Source: Aureimonas sp. AU22 (lineage in GTDB: Bacteria; Pseudomonadota; Alphaproteobacteria; Rhizobiales; Rhizobiaceae). Taken from it: a stretch of DNA of 64,000 nucleotides. The number at the start of each line of letters is the position of its first letter. The first letter of the stretch is position 1. Both the position numbers and the translations under genes were made by a program. The notes below the pieces were generated by a model. That model had not been told where the DNA came from. It searched no databases and saw only the letters and a list, made by a program, of their open reading frames with translations. The stretch covers positions 124,001 to 188,000 of the forward strand of contig NZ_BBWJ01000004.1 in the NCBI RefSeq assembly GCF_001463745.1, given 5' to 3'. This document shows positions 8,958-17,196 of this stretch, piece after piece.

Positions 8958-9117
8958 ACCCGTGCCTCCGCCGACCGACGACCTGTGCGGCTTCAGCGTT
9001 GCGATCGCCAGCCGCTGCCCCTCCCGAAAGTCGTCTTATGAATTTTCAAGTTGTATGTTGACATGATTTCGTAAGCAGCGCTACCGTTCGCTTGCCTTGG
9101 GAGGGGCTTGGGAGCGC
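8958..9117. promoter_or_regulatory. Divergent promoter region between glycan cluster and uronate operon
   Basis: This 160-bp gap separates two divergent operons. An AT-rich core at 9035-9070 contains the small inverted repeat ATGT-TG-ACAT (9055-9064), resembling the TGT-N2-ACA core bound by FCD-type GntR regulators. The same bases contain TTGACA (9058-9063), which with TACCGT at 9082-9087 (18-nt spacer) makes a possible plus-strand promoter. The symmetry is short, so this is a candidate operator for the GntR protein at 13551, not a demonstrated one. Confidence 0.35.
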
Positions 9118-10524
9118 ATGGCATTCGTCGACCCGAACTATCTGTTTCCGGCCGAACCCGGCGTTCGCTCCGTCGCCCGCAACCTCTACGACAGCGTGCG
9201 CGATCTTCCGATCGTCAGCCCGCATGGGCACACCGATCCGCGCTGGTATGCGGAAGATCAGCCGTTTCCCGATCCGGCGCAACTTCTGATCGTTCCCGAT
9301 CACTACATTTTCCGAATGCTCTTCAGTCAGGGGCACCGGCTCGAAGACTTCGGCGTGCCGACACTGGATGGCGGGCCCGTCGAGACCGACGGCCGCGAGA
9401 TCTGGCGACGTTTTGCAAAGTCGTATTATCTCTTTCGCGGCACGCCGACGCGTGCCTGGCTCGACTACACGTTCCAGACGCTGTTCGGGCTCAGCGAGCC
9501 GCTCTCGCCGGAGACCGCGGACCGGCAGTACGACACCATCGCCGAGTGCCTCGCAACCGATGCCTTCCGTCCGCGCGCCCTGTTCGAGCGCTTCGGCATC
9601 GAGGTCATCGCCACTACCGACGGCGCGCTGGACGATCTGTCCTCGCACAAGGCGATCACCGCGAGCGGCTGGAGCGGCCGGGTCCTGCCGACCTATCGGC
9701 CGGACGCCGTGGTGGATCCGGACTTCGAAGGGTTCTCCCGCAATCTCGACCGTCTCGGCGAGATGACCGGCGCCGATACGGGCGTCTGGAGCGGCTATCT
9801 CGACGCGCATCGGCAGCGGCGCGAGGCCTTCAAGGCGCTCGGCGCAACCGCCACCGATCACGGTCACCCGACGGCCGAGACCGCCAACCTCGATCCGGCG
9901 GAGGCGGCACGCCTGTTCGACAGGGTGAGGACGGGCGCGGCGGAGGCCGGAGATCGCGCCCTGTTTCGCGCCCAGATGCTGACCGAAATGGCACGCATGA
10001 GCGCCGAGGACGGCCTCGTGATGCAGATCCATCCGGGCTCCATGCGCAACCATTCGGCCGCGATGTTCGCACGCTTCGGTCGCGACAAGGGCTTCGATAT
10101 CCCGACCCGCACCGACTACGTCAGCGCCCTTCGGCCGCTCCTCGACGCGGTCGGAACCGACCCGCGCGCCTCGGTCATCCTCTTCACGCTCGACGAGACC
10201 GTTTACGCGCGCGAACTCGCGCCGCTGGCGGGCGTCTACCCCGCGCTGAAGCTCGGCCCCGCCTGGTGGTTCCACGACAGCCCTGAGGGCATGCGCCGCT
10301 TCCGCGAGAGCACGACCGAGACGGCGGGCTTCTACAACACGGTCGGCTTCAACGACGACACGCGCGCCTTTCCGTCGATCCCGGCGCGCCACGACGTCGC
10401 CCGGCGGGTGGACTGCACCTTCCTCGCGCGCCTCGTGACCGAACATCGCCTGCGCGAGGACGAGGCGTACGAGCTCGCGAGCGAGCTGGCCTACGGCCTC
10501 GCAAAGAAGGCCTACCGTCTTTGA
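9118..10524 (+). CDS. uxaC: Glucuronate isomerase
   Basis: A 468-residue uronate isomerase interconverting D-glucuronate with D-fructuronate and D-galacturonate with D-tagaturonate, the first step of hexuronate breakdown in the cytosol. The N-terminus has the metal-binding motif [11 protein letters not shown] (near residue 32) of the amidohydrolase-like fold. [20 protein letters not shown] (near 290) and [18 protein letters not shown] (near 381) are also typical of UxaC. ATG 9118 is chosen over an in-frame TTG at 9097 because UxaC proteins begin just before this segment and GGGAG lies upstream. It leads an operon with a TRAP importer, a GntR regulator, kduI, kduD and a cupin, which fits its role. 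Confidence 0.95.
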   Translation: MAFVDPNYLFPAEPGVRSVARNLYDSVRDLPIVSPHGHTDPRWYAEDQPFPDPAQLLIVPDHYIFRMLFSQGHRLEDFGVPTLDGGPVETDGREIWRRFAKSYYLFRGTPTRAWLDYTFQTLFGLSEPLSPETADRQYDTIAECLATDAFRPRALFERFGIEVIATTDGALDDLSSHKAITASGWSGRVLPTYRPDAVVDPDFEGFSRNLDRLGEMTGADTGVWSGYLDAHRQRREAFKALGATATDHGHPTAETANLDPAEAARLFDRVRTGAAEAGDRALFRAQMLTEMARMSAEDGLVMQIHPGSMRNHSAAMFARFGRDKGFDIPTRTDYVSALRPLLDAVGTDPRASVILFTLDETVYARELAPLAGVYPALKLGPAWWFHDSPEGMRRFRESTTETAGFYNTVGFNDDTRAFPSIPARHDVARRVDCTFLARLVTEHRLREDEAYELASELAYGLAKKAYRL

Positions 10525-10571
10525 ATCCGCAGAACAGGGCGACAAGCCCGGAACCTTGGAGGAACACCCGC

Positions 10572-11546
10572 ATGCGCATGATGAGGCTTCTGGCGGGCGT
10601 TGCGCTCGCATCGCTCCTGGGCGTCGGCGCGGCCGGCGCGCAGACCGTGCTTCGCTCGTCCGACACCCATCCCGATGGGTATCCCACCGTCGAGGGCGTC
10701 AAGTATTTCGGCGAGCTCGTGAAGGAGCGCACCGGCGGTCGCTACGAGGTGGAGGTCTACCACTCCGCCCAGCTCGGCGAGGAAAAGGACACGATCGAGC
10801 AGGTCCGCTCCGGCGTGATCCAGCTGAACCGCGTCTCGATGGCGCCCTTCAACGGCACCGTGAAGGAAACCATCGTCCCCGCCCTTCCCTACGTGTTCCG
10901 AGACGAGGAGCACATGCACAAGGTCATGGACGGGCCGATCGGCGAGCAGATCAAGGCGGCCTTCGAGCCCGCGGGCCTCGTGGCCCTCGCCTTCTACGAC
11001 GCCGGCTCGCGCTCGTTCTACAATTCGAAGAAGCCGATCAAAACGGTTGCGGACCTCGCCGGCATGAAGTTCCGCGTCATCCAGTCCGACATCTTCGTCG
11101 ACATGACCTCGGCGCTCGGCGCGAACGCGACGCCCATGCCCTACGGCGAGGTGTACTCCTCGATCGAGACCGGCGTCATCGACGGGGCGGAGAACAACTT
11201 CCCGAGCTACGACACCGCCCGCCACGTCGAAGTGGCGAAATACTATTCGCTCGATCAGCACACGATCCTTCCCGAAGTCTTCGTGATGAACAAGATGGCC
11301 TTCGACGCGCTGACGCCGGAGGACCAGGAACTGTTCCGTACGGCCGCCAAGGACAGCGTCGGCCGCCAGCGCGAACTCTGGACGGCGATGACCGAGAACT
11401 CGCGGAAGAAGGTCGAGGAGGCCGGCGCCGAGATCAACGAGGTCGAGAAGCAGGGCTTCATCGATGCGATGAAGCCGGTCTACGACAAGCACGTGAAGGA
11501 CGACGTCCTGCGCAAGCTCGTAGAGGACGTGCGCGCGACGCAGTAA
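10572..11546 (+). CDS. TRAP transporter solute-binding protein (DctP family)
   Basis: A 324-residue periplasmic binding protein that captures an organic acid for the TRAP permease encoded just downstream. Residues 1-22 are a Sec signal peptide ending in the cleavage site GAAGA-Q. The body has the DctP-family features: [20 protein letters not shown] near residue 65, and a conserved Arg in GMKFRVIQS (near 167) that in this family binds the ligand carboxylate. Substrate is inferred as a hexuronate or unsaturated uronate because of neighbouring uxaC, kduI and kduD. GGAGG lies 12 nt before ATG 10572; ATG 10578 is also possible. It lies 47 nt after uxaC and is followed by a strong hairpin. Confidence 0.93.
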   Translation: MRMMRLLAGVALASLLGVGAAGAQTVLRSSDTHPDGYPTVEGVKYFGELVKERTGGRYEVEVYHSAQLGEEKDTIEQVRSGVIQLNRVSMAPFNGTVKETIVPALPYVFRDEEHMHKVMDGPIGEQIKAAFEPAGLVALAFYDAGSRSFYNSKKPIKTVADLAGMKFRVIQSDIFVDMTSALGANATPMPYGEVYSSIETGVIDGAENNFPSYDTARHVEVAKYYSLDQHTILPEVFVMNKMAFDALTPEDQELFRTAAKDSVGRQRELWTAMTENSRKKVEEAGAEINEVEKQGFIDAMKPVYDKHVKDDVLRKLVEDVRATQ

Positions 11547-11556
11547 GCGCGTCGAG

Positions 11557-11581
11557 GGTCCCGGCGCGCGGCGCCGGGACC
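11557..11581 (+). promoter_or_regulatory. Strong intercistronic hairpin after the TRAP binding-protein gene
   Basis: A perfect 11-bp GC stem (11557-11567 pairing with 11571-11581) closes a three-base loop, 10 bases after the dctP stop codon, with no T tract. Such hairpins after binding-protein genes usually protect the upstream mRNA or partly block transcription, giving more binding protein than permease. That reading is inference. Confidence 0.6.
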
Positions 11582-11662
11582 GCTCCCCCGCCATGCCTCT
11601 CGACGGTCCGGGCGACGCGCCGGAGCGCGGCGCATGGCCCCTGCCCCGCAACGGATGGTCCG

Positions 11663-12253
11663 ATGTCCGCACAGCCGACGCTTGGCGTCCCGATCCTGTC
11701 CCGCTTCAATCTCGCCGCGCTGTACCTCGCGGGGATCGGGCTCATCCTGATGACGGTGATGGTCGGGTGGCAGGTCTTCTGCCGCTACGTCCTCAACGAT
11801 TCGCCGAGCTGGACCGAACCCGGCGCCGTGATGTTGATGAGCTGGTTCATCTTCCTCGGCGCGGCGGTGGGCGTGCGCGAGAACAACCATCTCGGCTTCG
11901 ACGTCCTTCTCTACGTCGTGCCGCCGGGCGGCAAGAAATGGCTCCGGATGATCTCCGACATCGCCATTCTCGTCTTCGGGATCGGCATGGTCTGGTACGG
12001 CATCGGCCTCGTGTCGCTGACCGCGAACACTACGTTGCCCGCCCTCGGCATCTCCGGTGCCTGGGACTACTACCCGATCGTCGGAGGCGGGGTGCTCGTG
12101 TCCCTCTTCGCGCTGGAGCGGATCATCCTGCGTGCGAGCGGCGCGCCGATCGACGCCGCCCTCGACGAAGTGGCCCCGGCCGAAATCGCGGTCGAACTCG
12201 AAAACATCTCCGACGTCCGCAAGGACGCGGCCGACCTCGCGCGGAAAGGCTGA
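11663..12253 (+). CDS. TRAP transporter small permease (DctQ family)
   Basis: A 196-residue inner-membrane protein with four hydrophobic segments (about residues 17-38, 52-70, 94-117 and 134-156), the DctQ pattern. Typical sequence is VGWQVFCRYVLNDSPSWTEP near residue 34. It pairs with the large permease encoded 5 bp downstream to form a sodium-driven importer. The start is the ATG at 11663, just ahead of the first membrane segment. The charged 40-residue tail after the last segment is longer than in many DctQ proteins and its role is unknown. It lies 116 bp after dctP, beyond the hairpin. Confidence 0.92.
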   Translation: MSAQPTLGVPILSRFNLAALYLAGIGLILMTVMVGWQVFCRYVLNDSPSWTEPGAVMLMSWFIFLGAAVGVRENNHLGFDVLLYVVPPGGKKWLRMISDIAILVFGIGMVWYGIGLVSLTANTTLPALGISGAWDYYPIVGGGVLVSLFALERIILRASGAPIDAALDEVAPAEIAVELENISDVRKDAADLARKG

Positions 12254-12258
12254 TCGCC

Positions 12259-13539
12259 ATGGAGCTCTGGATTCTCTTCGGCAGCTTCACGGCCCTGATG
12301 CTGATCGGCACGCCGATCGCCTTCTGCCTCGGCATTTCGAGCCTTGCGACCGTCGCCTACATGGGCCTACCGCCGCTCGTCGTGTTCCAGCGGCTGAACT
12401 CGGGGATGAGCGTCTTCTCGATGCTCGCGATCCCCTTCTTCATCTATGCCGGCGATCTGATGGTGCGCGGCGGCATCGCGGGCCGCATCGTCGCCTTCGC
12501 GGCCTCGGTCATCGGCCACGTGCGCGGCGGCCTTGGCCAGGTGAACATCCTCACCTCGACGCTCTTCGGCGGCATTTCCGGCTCCGCTGTGGCCGAGGCG
12601 GCGGCGGTCGGCGGCATCATGATCCCGCAGATGAAGGCGCGCGGCTACGGCGCCGATTACGCGGTGAACGTCACGTCGATGGCCGCGCTGATCGCGCTCC
12701 TGCTGCCGCCGTCCCATAACATGATCATCTATTCGATCTCGGCGGGCGGGCGCATCTCGATCGCCGACCTCTTCACCGCCGGCATCATTCCCGGCCTTCT
12801 TCTGGCCCTGTCGCTGATGGTGACGGCCTACATTGTGGCGCGAAAGCGCGGCTATCCGACCGAGCCGTTCCAGGGCTTCCTCGTCATCGGCCATCTGCTG
12901 GCGACGGCGATCCCCGGCCTTCTCCTCATCGCCATCATCTTCGGCGGCGTGCGCTCGGGCATCTTCACGGCGACCGAGAGTTCCTGCATCGCGGTGCTCT
13001 ACGCGCTTCTCGTGACGATCTTCATCTACCGCCAGCTTACCTGGGCCGACTTCGTGCATGCCACGATGGGCGCGGTGCGCACCACGGCCATGGTGCTCCT
13101 GATCATCGGAACCGCTGCTGCCTTCTCGTGGCTGATGGCGTTCCTGCGCGTGCCGGCCACGCTCGTGGACTGGATGCAGGGCCTGTCCGACAACCCGATC
13201 ATGATCCTCCTCCTTCTCAACGTCCTGATGCTGCTCCTCGGCACCTTCATGGACATGGGACCGACGATCATCATCACGACGCCGATCTTCCTGCCGATCG
13301 CCACCGCCTACGGCGTCGATCCCGTGCATTTCGGGGTCATCATGATCCTGAACTACGGGATCGGCCTCAACACGCCGCCTGTCGGCGGTGTGCAGTTCGT
13401 GGCCTGCGCCGTCGGCAAGATCACGGTATGGGAGGCGATGCGCTCCGTCTGGCCGTTCTACGGAGCGGGCGTCGTGGTCCTGCTTCTCGTGACATACATT
13501 CCCGCTTTGTCGCTGTGGCTGCCGGCCGCGTTCCGATAA
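12259..13539 (+). CDS. TRAP transporter large permease (DctM family)
   Basis: A 426-residue, very hydrophobic protein with about 11-12 membrane segments, the transport channel of the TRAP system. Signature stretches are AIPFFIYAGDLMVRGGIAGR (near residue 57), GGISGSAVAEAAAVG (near 105), LLLGTFMDMGPTIIITTPIF (near 318) and GIGLNTPPVGG (near 362), all typical of DctM. It moves the bound acid inward with sodium. It starts 5 bp after the dctQ stop. With dctP and dctQ it forms a complete three-component system. Substrate by context is a hexuronate or unsaturated uronate (inference). Confidence 0.95.
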   Translation: MELWILFGSFTALMLIGTPIAFCLGISSLATVAYMGLPPLVVFQRLNSGMSVFSMLAIPFFIYAGDLMVRGGIAGRIVAFAASVIGHVRGGLGQVNILTSTLFGGISGSAVAEAAAVGGIMIPQMKARGYGADYAVNVTSMAALIALLLPPSHNMIIYSISAGGRISIADLFTAGIIPGLLLALSLMVTAYIVARKRGYPTEPFQGFLVIGHLLATAIPGLLLIAIIFGGVRSGIFTATESSCIAVLYALLVTIFIYRQLTWADFVHATMGAVRTTAMVLLIIGTAAAFSWLMAFLRVPATLVDWMQGLSDNPIMILLLLNVLMLLLGTFMDMGPTIIITTPIFLPIATAYGVDPVHFGVIMILNYGIGLNTPPVGGVQFVACAVGKITVWEAMRSVWPFYGAGVVVLLLVTYIPALSLWLPAAFR

Positions 13540-13550
13540 GGGGTTTGTCG

Positions 13551-14345
13551 ATGTCCGAAACATCCGGGGAGTTGCGGGTCGAGCGCAAGGCCAAGCTGTC
13601 GGAGACCGTCGTGCAGGCGCTGCGGGCGCAGATCATCGCCGGCGACTTCTCCGTCGGCGAGAAGCTGCCGACCGAGACGCGCATGTCGGAGATCTTCGGC
13701 GTCAGCCGCACCGTGGTGCGCGAGGCGGTGGCGATCCTCTCGGCCGACGGGCTCGTCGAGCCGCGGCACGGAGCGGGCGTCTTCGTGCGGATCAACCCGC
13801 AGCGCCGGATCGCCGCGATCGCCGCGGATGTCGGCGACCGCATCAGTCAGGCGATCAACGTCCTCGAAGTGCGGATGGGTCTCGAGATCGAGAGCGCGGG
13901 TCTGGCCGCCGAGCGGCGCAACCCGTCGCAGGAGGCCCGGATCCAGGAGGCCTTCTTCGAGTTCGACCGGCTCCTCCATCGCGGCGAGCAGACGGGCAAG
14001 GCCGACTTCGCCTTTCATCGCGAGATCGCGGCCGCGACCAACAACCCGTTCTACGTCGACATCCTCGACGCGCTCGGCGACCGCACCATCCCCTGCGACC
14101 GCACGTCCCCCTGGTACTCGGTCGAGGCGCTCTCGCCCCAGTACCTGATGGGCCTGCAACGCGAGCACCTGGCCGTTCTCCAGGCGATCTCGGCGCGCGA
14201 TCCGGACGCGGCGCGCGACGCGATGCGCCGGCACCTCTTCGCCGCCCAGCAGCGCTACCGCCGCCGGCTGACCTACCAGCAGGAGTCCTACGCCGCGGCG
14301 GCCGTTCCACAGACCGTTTCCGAACCGAAATCAGGACCATCATGA
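13551..14345 (+). CDS. GntR-family regulator, FCD (FadR-like) subfamily
   Basis: A 264-residue DNA-binding regulator. Residues 15-80 are the winged helix: GDFSVGEKLPTETRMSEIFG and VSRTVVREAVAILSADGLVE, followed by the wing PRHGAGVFV. Residues 100-240 are the all-helical FCD effector domain with its metal-binding Asp-His pattern (FHREIAAATNNPFYVDILD near 160). It sits inside the uronate operon, so it most likely senses a uronate intermediate and represses the operon by binding in the 8958-9117 gap (inference). The stop overlaps kduI by ATGA, so regulator and enzyme are translated together. ATG 13551 lies 12 bp after dctM. Confidence 0.93.
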   Translation: MSETSGELRVERKAKLSETVVQALRAQIIAGDFSVGEKLPTETRMSEIFGVSRTVVREAVAILSADGLVEPRHGAGVFVRINPQRRIAAIAADVGDRISQAINVLEVRMGLEIESAGLAAERRNPSQEARIQEAFFEFDRLLHRGEQTGKADFAFHREIAAATNNPFYVDILDALGDRTIPCDRTSPWYSVEALSPQYLMGLQREHLAVLQAISARDPDAARDAMRRHLFAAQQRYRRRLTYQQESYAAAAVPQTVSEPKSGPS

Positions 14346-15178
14346 CGATCGATCACGAGACACGCTTCGCCGTCCACCCGGAAGCCGCGGCCGCGATGGG
14401 CACGGAGGAGCTTCGGCGCCACTTCCTGATCCAGGGCCTGTTCGAGACGGGTCGCATTCGCCTGTCCTATACGCACTACGACCGGATGATCGTCGGTGGC
14501 GCCGTCCCGACGACCGAGGAGATCGCGCTCGAGACGATCCGCCCGAACGGTACGGCACGGTTCCTGGAGCGTCGGGAACTCGTTCTCGTCCATGTCGGCG
14601 GTGGCGAGGGACATGTTCGCGTCGGCGAAGAGAGCCACGTGCTGAAAGTCCGCGACATGCTCTATGTCGGCCTCGGGCAGGAGGTCGCGCTTCGCTCGGC
14701 CGATGGTGCGAACCCCGCGCGCTTCTATCTCCTGTCGGCCCCGGCCCACAAAACCCTTCCGACGCGCCACCTCCCGCACGAGTCCGCCAAGCGCATCGAT
14801 CTCGGTGCCCGCGCGACCTCGAACGAGCGCTCGATCTTCCAGTACACGACGACGATCGAGACCTGCCAGATCGTCGTGGGCATGACCAAGCTCGCCGAGG
14901 GGTCGGTCTGGAACACGATGCCGGCCCACGTCCACGACCGCCGCATGGAAGCCTACCTGTATTTCGACCTCGCCGACGAGGCGCGTGTGTTCCACCTGAT
15001 GGGCGAGCCCACCGAGACGCGACACATCGTGATGGCGAACGAGGAGGCCGTCGTCTCGCCGCCCTGGTCGATCCATTCGGGCTGCGGAACCTCCTCGTAC
15101 TCGTTCGTCTGGGCGATGGCCGGCGACAACGTCGACTACACCGACATGGACCCCGCTCCCCTGAAGGACCTGCGCTGA
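14342..15178 (+). CDS. kduI: 5-dehydro-4-deoxy-D-glucuronate isomerase
   Basis: A 278-residue cupin-fold zinc isomerase converting 5-keto-4-deoxyuronate to 3-deoxy-D-glycero-2,5-hexodiulosonate, a step in pectin and other unsaturated uronate breakdown. The zinc-ligand region is PAHVHDRRMEAYLYFDL near residue 195, with the later histidine in PPWSIHSGCGTSSYSFVWAM near 240. Length and layout match KduI. It overlaps the GntR stop by ATGA and the kduD start by TGATG, so three products are coupled. Presence of KduI without any visible pectate or other polysaccharide lyase here implies that unsaturated uronates are imported ready-made or made elsewhere. Confidence 0.95.
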   Translation: MTIDHETRFAVHPEAAAAMGTEELRRHFLIQGLFETGRIRLSYTHYDRMIVGGAVPTTEEIALETIRPNGTARFLERRELVLVHVGGGEGHVRVGEESHVLKVRDMLYVGLGQEVALRSADGANPARFYLLSAPAHKTLPTRHLPHESAKRIDLGARATSNERSIFQYTTTIETCQIVVGMTKLAEGSVWNTMPAHVHDRRMEAYLYFDLADEARVFHLMGEPTETRHIVMANEEAVVSPPWSIHSGCGTSSYSFVWAMAGDNVDYTDMDPAPLKDLR

Positions 15179-15936
15179 TGGACCTCAACTCCTTCAGCCT
15201 TGCGGGCCGACGCTTCGCGGTGACGGGCGCAAACACCGGCATCGGCCAGGGGATCGCCGTCGCGATCGCGCGCAGCGGCGGGTCGGTGATCGGCTTCGGC
15301 CGCTCCGACATGAGCGAGACATCGGCGCTCGTAAGCGCGGCTGGCGGCACGTTCTCGCCCACGCTCGTCGATCTCTCGGACCTTCGGTCCGGCGTCGAGG
15401 CGCTGGAGGCCGCGATGGACGAGGCTCCGCTCGACGGGCTCGTGAACAATGCCGGCATCATCCGGCGTGCGGACTCGGTCGACCTTACCGAAGACGACTG
15501 GGACGCCGTGGTCGACCTCAACCTCAAGGCGACGTTCTTCCTGTCGCAGAGCTTCGGCCGGCGCTGCCTCCAGGCGGGACGGCCGGGGCGGATCGTCAAC
15601 ATCGCCTCGCTCCTGTCGTTTCAGGGGGGCATCCGCGTCCCCTCCTATACGGCCTCGAAGCACGGAGTCGCCGGGATCACGAAGATCCTCGCCAACGAAT
15701 GGGCCGCGCGCGGCGTCAACGTCAACGCCATCGCACCCGGCTATATCGAGACCAACAACACGGCGGCGCTGCGGGCCGACCCGGACCGGACGCGGGCGAT
15801 CCTCGAGCGCATACCGGCTGGCCGCTGGGGCGCCGCAGAGGATATCGGAGCCGCGGCGGCCTTTCTGCTCGCCGACGCCTCCCGCTACATCCACGGCGTC
15901 ATCCTGCCGGTGGACGGCGGCTGGCTTGCGAGGTGA
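15178..15936 (+). CDS. kduD: 2-dehydro-3-deoxy-D-gluconate 5-dehydrogenase (short-chain dehydrogenase)
   Basis: A 252-residue short-chain dehydrogenase. The nucleotide motif TGANTGIGQGI is at residues 17-27, NNAG at about 90, the catalytic Ser in IASLLS near 142, and the YxxxK pair in YTASKHG near 157. KduD reduces the KduI product to 2-keto-3-deoxygluconate, feeding the Entner-Doudoroff route. The assignment over a generic dehydrogenase rests on the adjacent, translationally coupled kduI. The kinase and aldolase that would finish the route are not in this window. The last residues, VDGGWLAR, match the usual KduD ending. Confidence 0.93.
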   Translation: MDLNSFSLAGRRFAVTGANTGIGQGIAVAIARSGGSVIGFGRSDMSETSALVSAAGGTFSPTLVDLSDLRSGVEALEAAMDEAPLDGLVNNAGIIRRADSVDLTEDDWDAVVDLNLKATFFLSQSFGRRCLQAGRPGRIVNIASLLSFQGGIRVPSYTASKHGVAGITKILANEWAARGVNVNAIAPGYIETNNTAALRADPDRTRAILERIPAGRWGAAEDIGAAAAFLLADASRYIHGVILPVDGGWLAR

Positions 15937-15941
15937 CGGGC

Positions 15942-16307
15942 ATGACCATGGGACCTGACATCTTCGCGCGCGCGAACGAGGGCGCCTGGGAGGCGACGCC
16001 GGATGGCAATCGGCGCCGCATCATCTGCTGGACGCCGGAGCTGATGATGGTGGAGTTCCGCTTCGAGGCCGGCGGCGTCGGCTGGCTGCACGAGCATCCG
16101 CATGTCCAGTCGAGCTATGTCGCGGAAGGCGCCTTCGAGGTGACGGTCGACGGACGCACCGAGACGCTGCGGGCGGGCGACAGCTTCATCGTACCGTCCG
16201 GGCTCCGGCATGGCGTGAAGGCGCTCGAAAAGGGGCGGCTGGTCGATACGTTCACGCCCTACCGGGCCGACTTCCTGCCCCAGCCGGACGCTCCGGCATC
16301 GAACTGA
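15942..16307 (+). CDS. kdgF: KdgF-like cupin protein
   Basis: A 121-residue single-domain cupin. The metal-binding histidines are in GWLHEHPHVQSSYVAEG (near residue 45) and the second cupin motif is PSGLRHGVKA (near 87). KdgF proteins accelerate ring opening of 4,5-unsaturated uronates to the linear ketouronate used by KduI. Size, motif spacing and position 5 bp after kduD support this reading. A generic cupin of unknown activity is the alternative. It is the last gene of the uronate operon; beyond it lies a 505-bp gap with hairpins. Confidence 0.8.
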   Translation: MTMGPDIFARANEGAWEATPDGNRRRIICWTPELMMVEFRFEAGGVGWLHEHPHVQSSYVAEGAFEVTVDGRTETLRAGDSFIVPSGLRHGVKALEKGRLVDTFTPYRADFLPQPDAPASN

Positions 16308-16452
16308 GCGCCGTGGCGCTTGCCGCGAAGCGGTCCCGATGGGTGCCGGGCGCGGCATGGCGCCCATCGCGGCGCCCGTCCACCCGTTCGTCGGGTACGT
16401 GGTTCGCGTCATGATCCCAGGGCGACCCCGCCCGAAGGTCGATCGCAGTATA

Positions 16453-16517
16453 GCTGGACGCCCGTGAAGGGCGCCCAGCCATAGGCACCTGCCTGTGAAG
16501 GGACGGGAACAGGCAGG
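16453..16517. ncRNA. Two tandem stem-loops, possible small RNA or operon 3' end
   Basis: Stem 1 pairs 16453-16463 with 16469-16479 (one mismatch) around the loop GTGAA. Stem 2 pairs 16488-16496 with 16509-16517 perfectly, and its loop also begins GAAGGG. The shared GTGAAGG in both loop regions is unusual. No T tract follows, so neither is a clear intrinsic terminator. The possibilities are a small RNA, a processed operon 3' end, or protein-binding hairpins. I do not recognise a known RNA family. Confidence 0.35.
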
Positions 16518-16635
16518 CGCTTCCCGAAAACTCACGAGCGCACCAGTATCGAACGCCACATGAACGCCAAGTGAACCCGGCGTTCATGTTCGCGACGGCC
16601 CCTCCGCATTCGGTTTGCTTTCCGCGCGTCCACCC

Positions 16636-16671
16636 CCGAAAATACATGACGTCCGACGTCATATATTTCGG
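16636..16671. repeat. Imperfect 17-bp inverted repeat
   Basis: Left arm 16636-16652 and right arm 16656-16671 are inverted copies around a 3-bp centre, with one mismatch and one missing base. The inner 7 bp (ATGACGT / ACGTCAT) are perfect. The outer part is AT-rich against a GC-rich background. It lies about 140 bp upstream of the small membrane-protein gene and could be an operator or a cruciform-forming site. Confidence 0.55.
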
Positions 16672-16812
16672 CCGTCTTGAGTCCTCCAAACCTTCGCAAG
16701 ATTCTTCCTGCCCGACTGAAACCCTGCGAGCCCTTGCGCATTCTGGTGCCGAAGGACACGGGTTTTCGGGTCACCCACCAGCGTCGGTCCCGATCCAATG
16801 GAGGATTGTAGT

Positions 16813-17100
16813 ATGTCGAGTTCCTACAGCCGTGATGAGCGTCCGGTCGAGCGCACCGTCGACCGCACCGTGGTCGTCAACGACGGCGGCCGCAGCGGCG
16901 GATCGGGCTGGTTCATCGCCGGCCTCCTCGTGGTCGCGCTTGTGATCGGCGGCTTCTTCGTCTTCGGCGGCAACCTGTTCGGCTCGGCCGGCGGTGGCGG
17001 CAGCACCAACGTCACCATCGATACGCCCGATATCAATGTCGGGTCCGCGGCGGCTCCGGCCGGCGGCGCCTCGTCCGGTTCGGCTGCGCCCGCCAACTGA
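16813..17100 (+). CDS. Small single-span membrane protein of unknown function
   Basis: A 95-residue protein. Residues 1-31 are polar and Arg-rich (RPVERTVDRTVVVNDGG), residues 33-56 form one hydrophobic membrane segment (FIAGLLVVALVIGGFFVFGG), and the rest is a Gly/Ser/Ala-rich tail containing TNVTIDTPDINVG. I do not recognise a characterised function. The start at 16813 is supported by GGAGGA upstream; an ATG at 16798 overlaps that site and is unlikely. It is monocistronic, with its own perfect terminator, and convergent with the CHASE2-GGDEF-EAL gene. A clean promoter-to-terminator unit suggests it is truly expressed. Confidence 0.8.
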   Translation: MSSSYSRDERPVERTVDRTVVVNDGGRSGGSGWFIAGLLVVALVIGGFFVFGGNLFGSAGGGGSTNVTIDTPDINVGSAAAPAGGASSGSAAPAN

Positions 17101-17117
17101 TCGGTTTCCACACCGCA

Positions 17118-17156
17118 AGGGGCTGCGGACCATTCGGTCCGCAGCCCCTTTTTTTT
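17118..17156 (+). terminator. Rho-independent terminator
   Basis: A perfect 14-bp stem (17118-17131 with 17136-17149) with the loop ATTC is followed by a run of eight T (17149-17156). It ends the small membrane-protein transcript. Only the opposite strand's A run would precede the stem, so it is a poorer terminator for the convergent gene. Confidence 0.95.
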
Positions 17157-17196
17157 CGTCAGCATGCCTCGCCACCATCGTGGACCCGCCCGGCCG

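Larger units (their letters stand above)
16308..16812. other. 505-bp intergenic region with structured elements
   Basis: No credible protein is encoded here; the open frames are short and lack family features or good start signals. The region holds two tandem hairpins (16453-16517) and a long inverted repeat (16636-16671), listed separately. GGAGGATT just before 16813 is the ribosome-binding site of the next gene. Confidence 0.6.
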
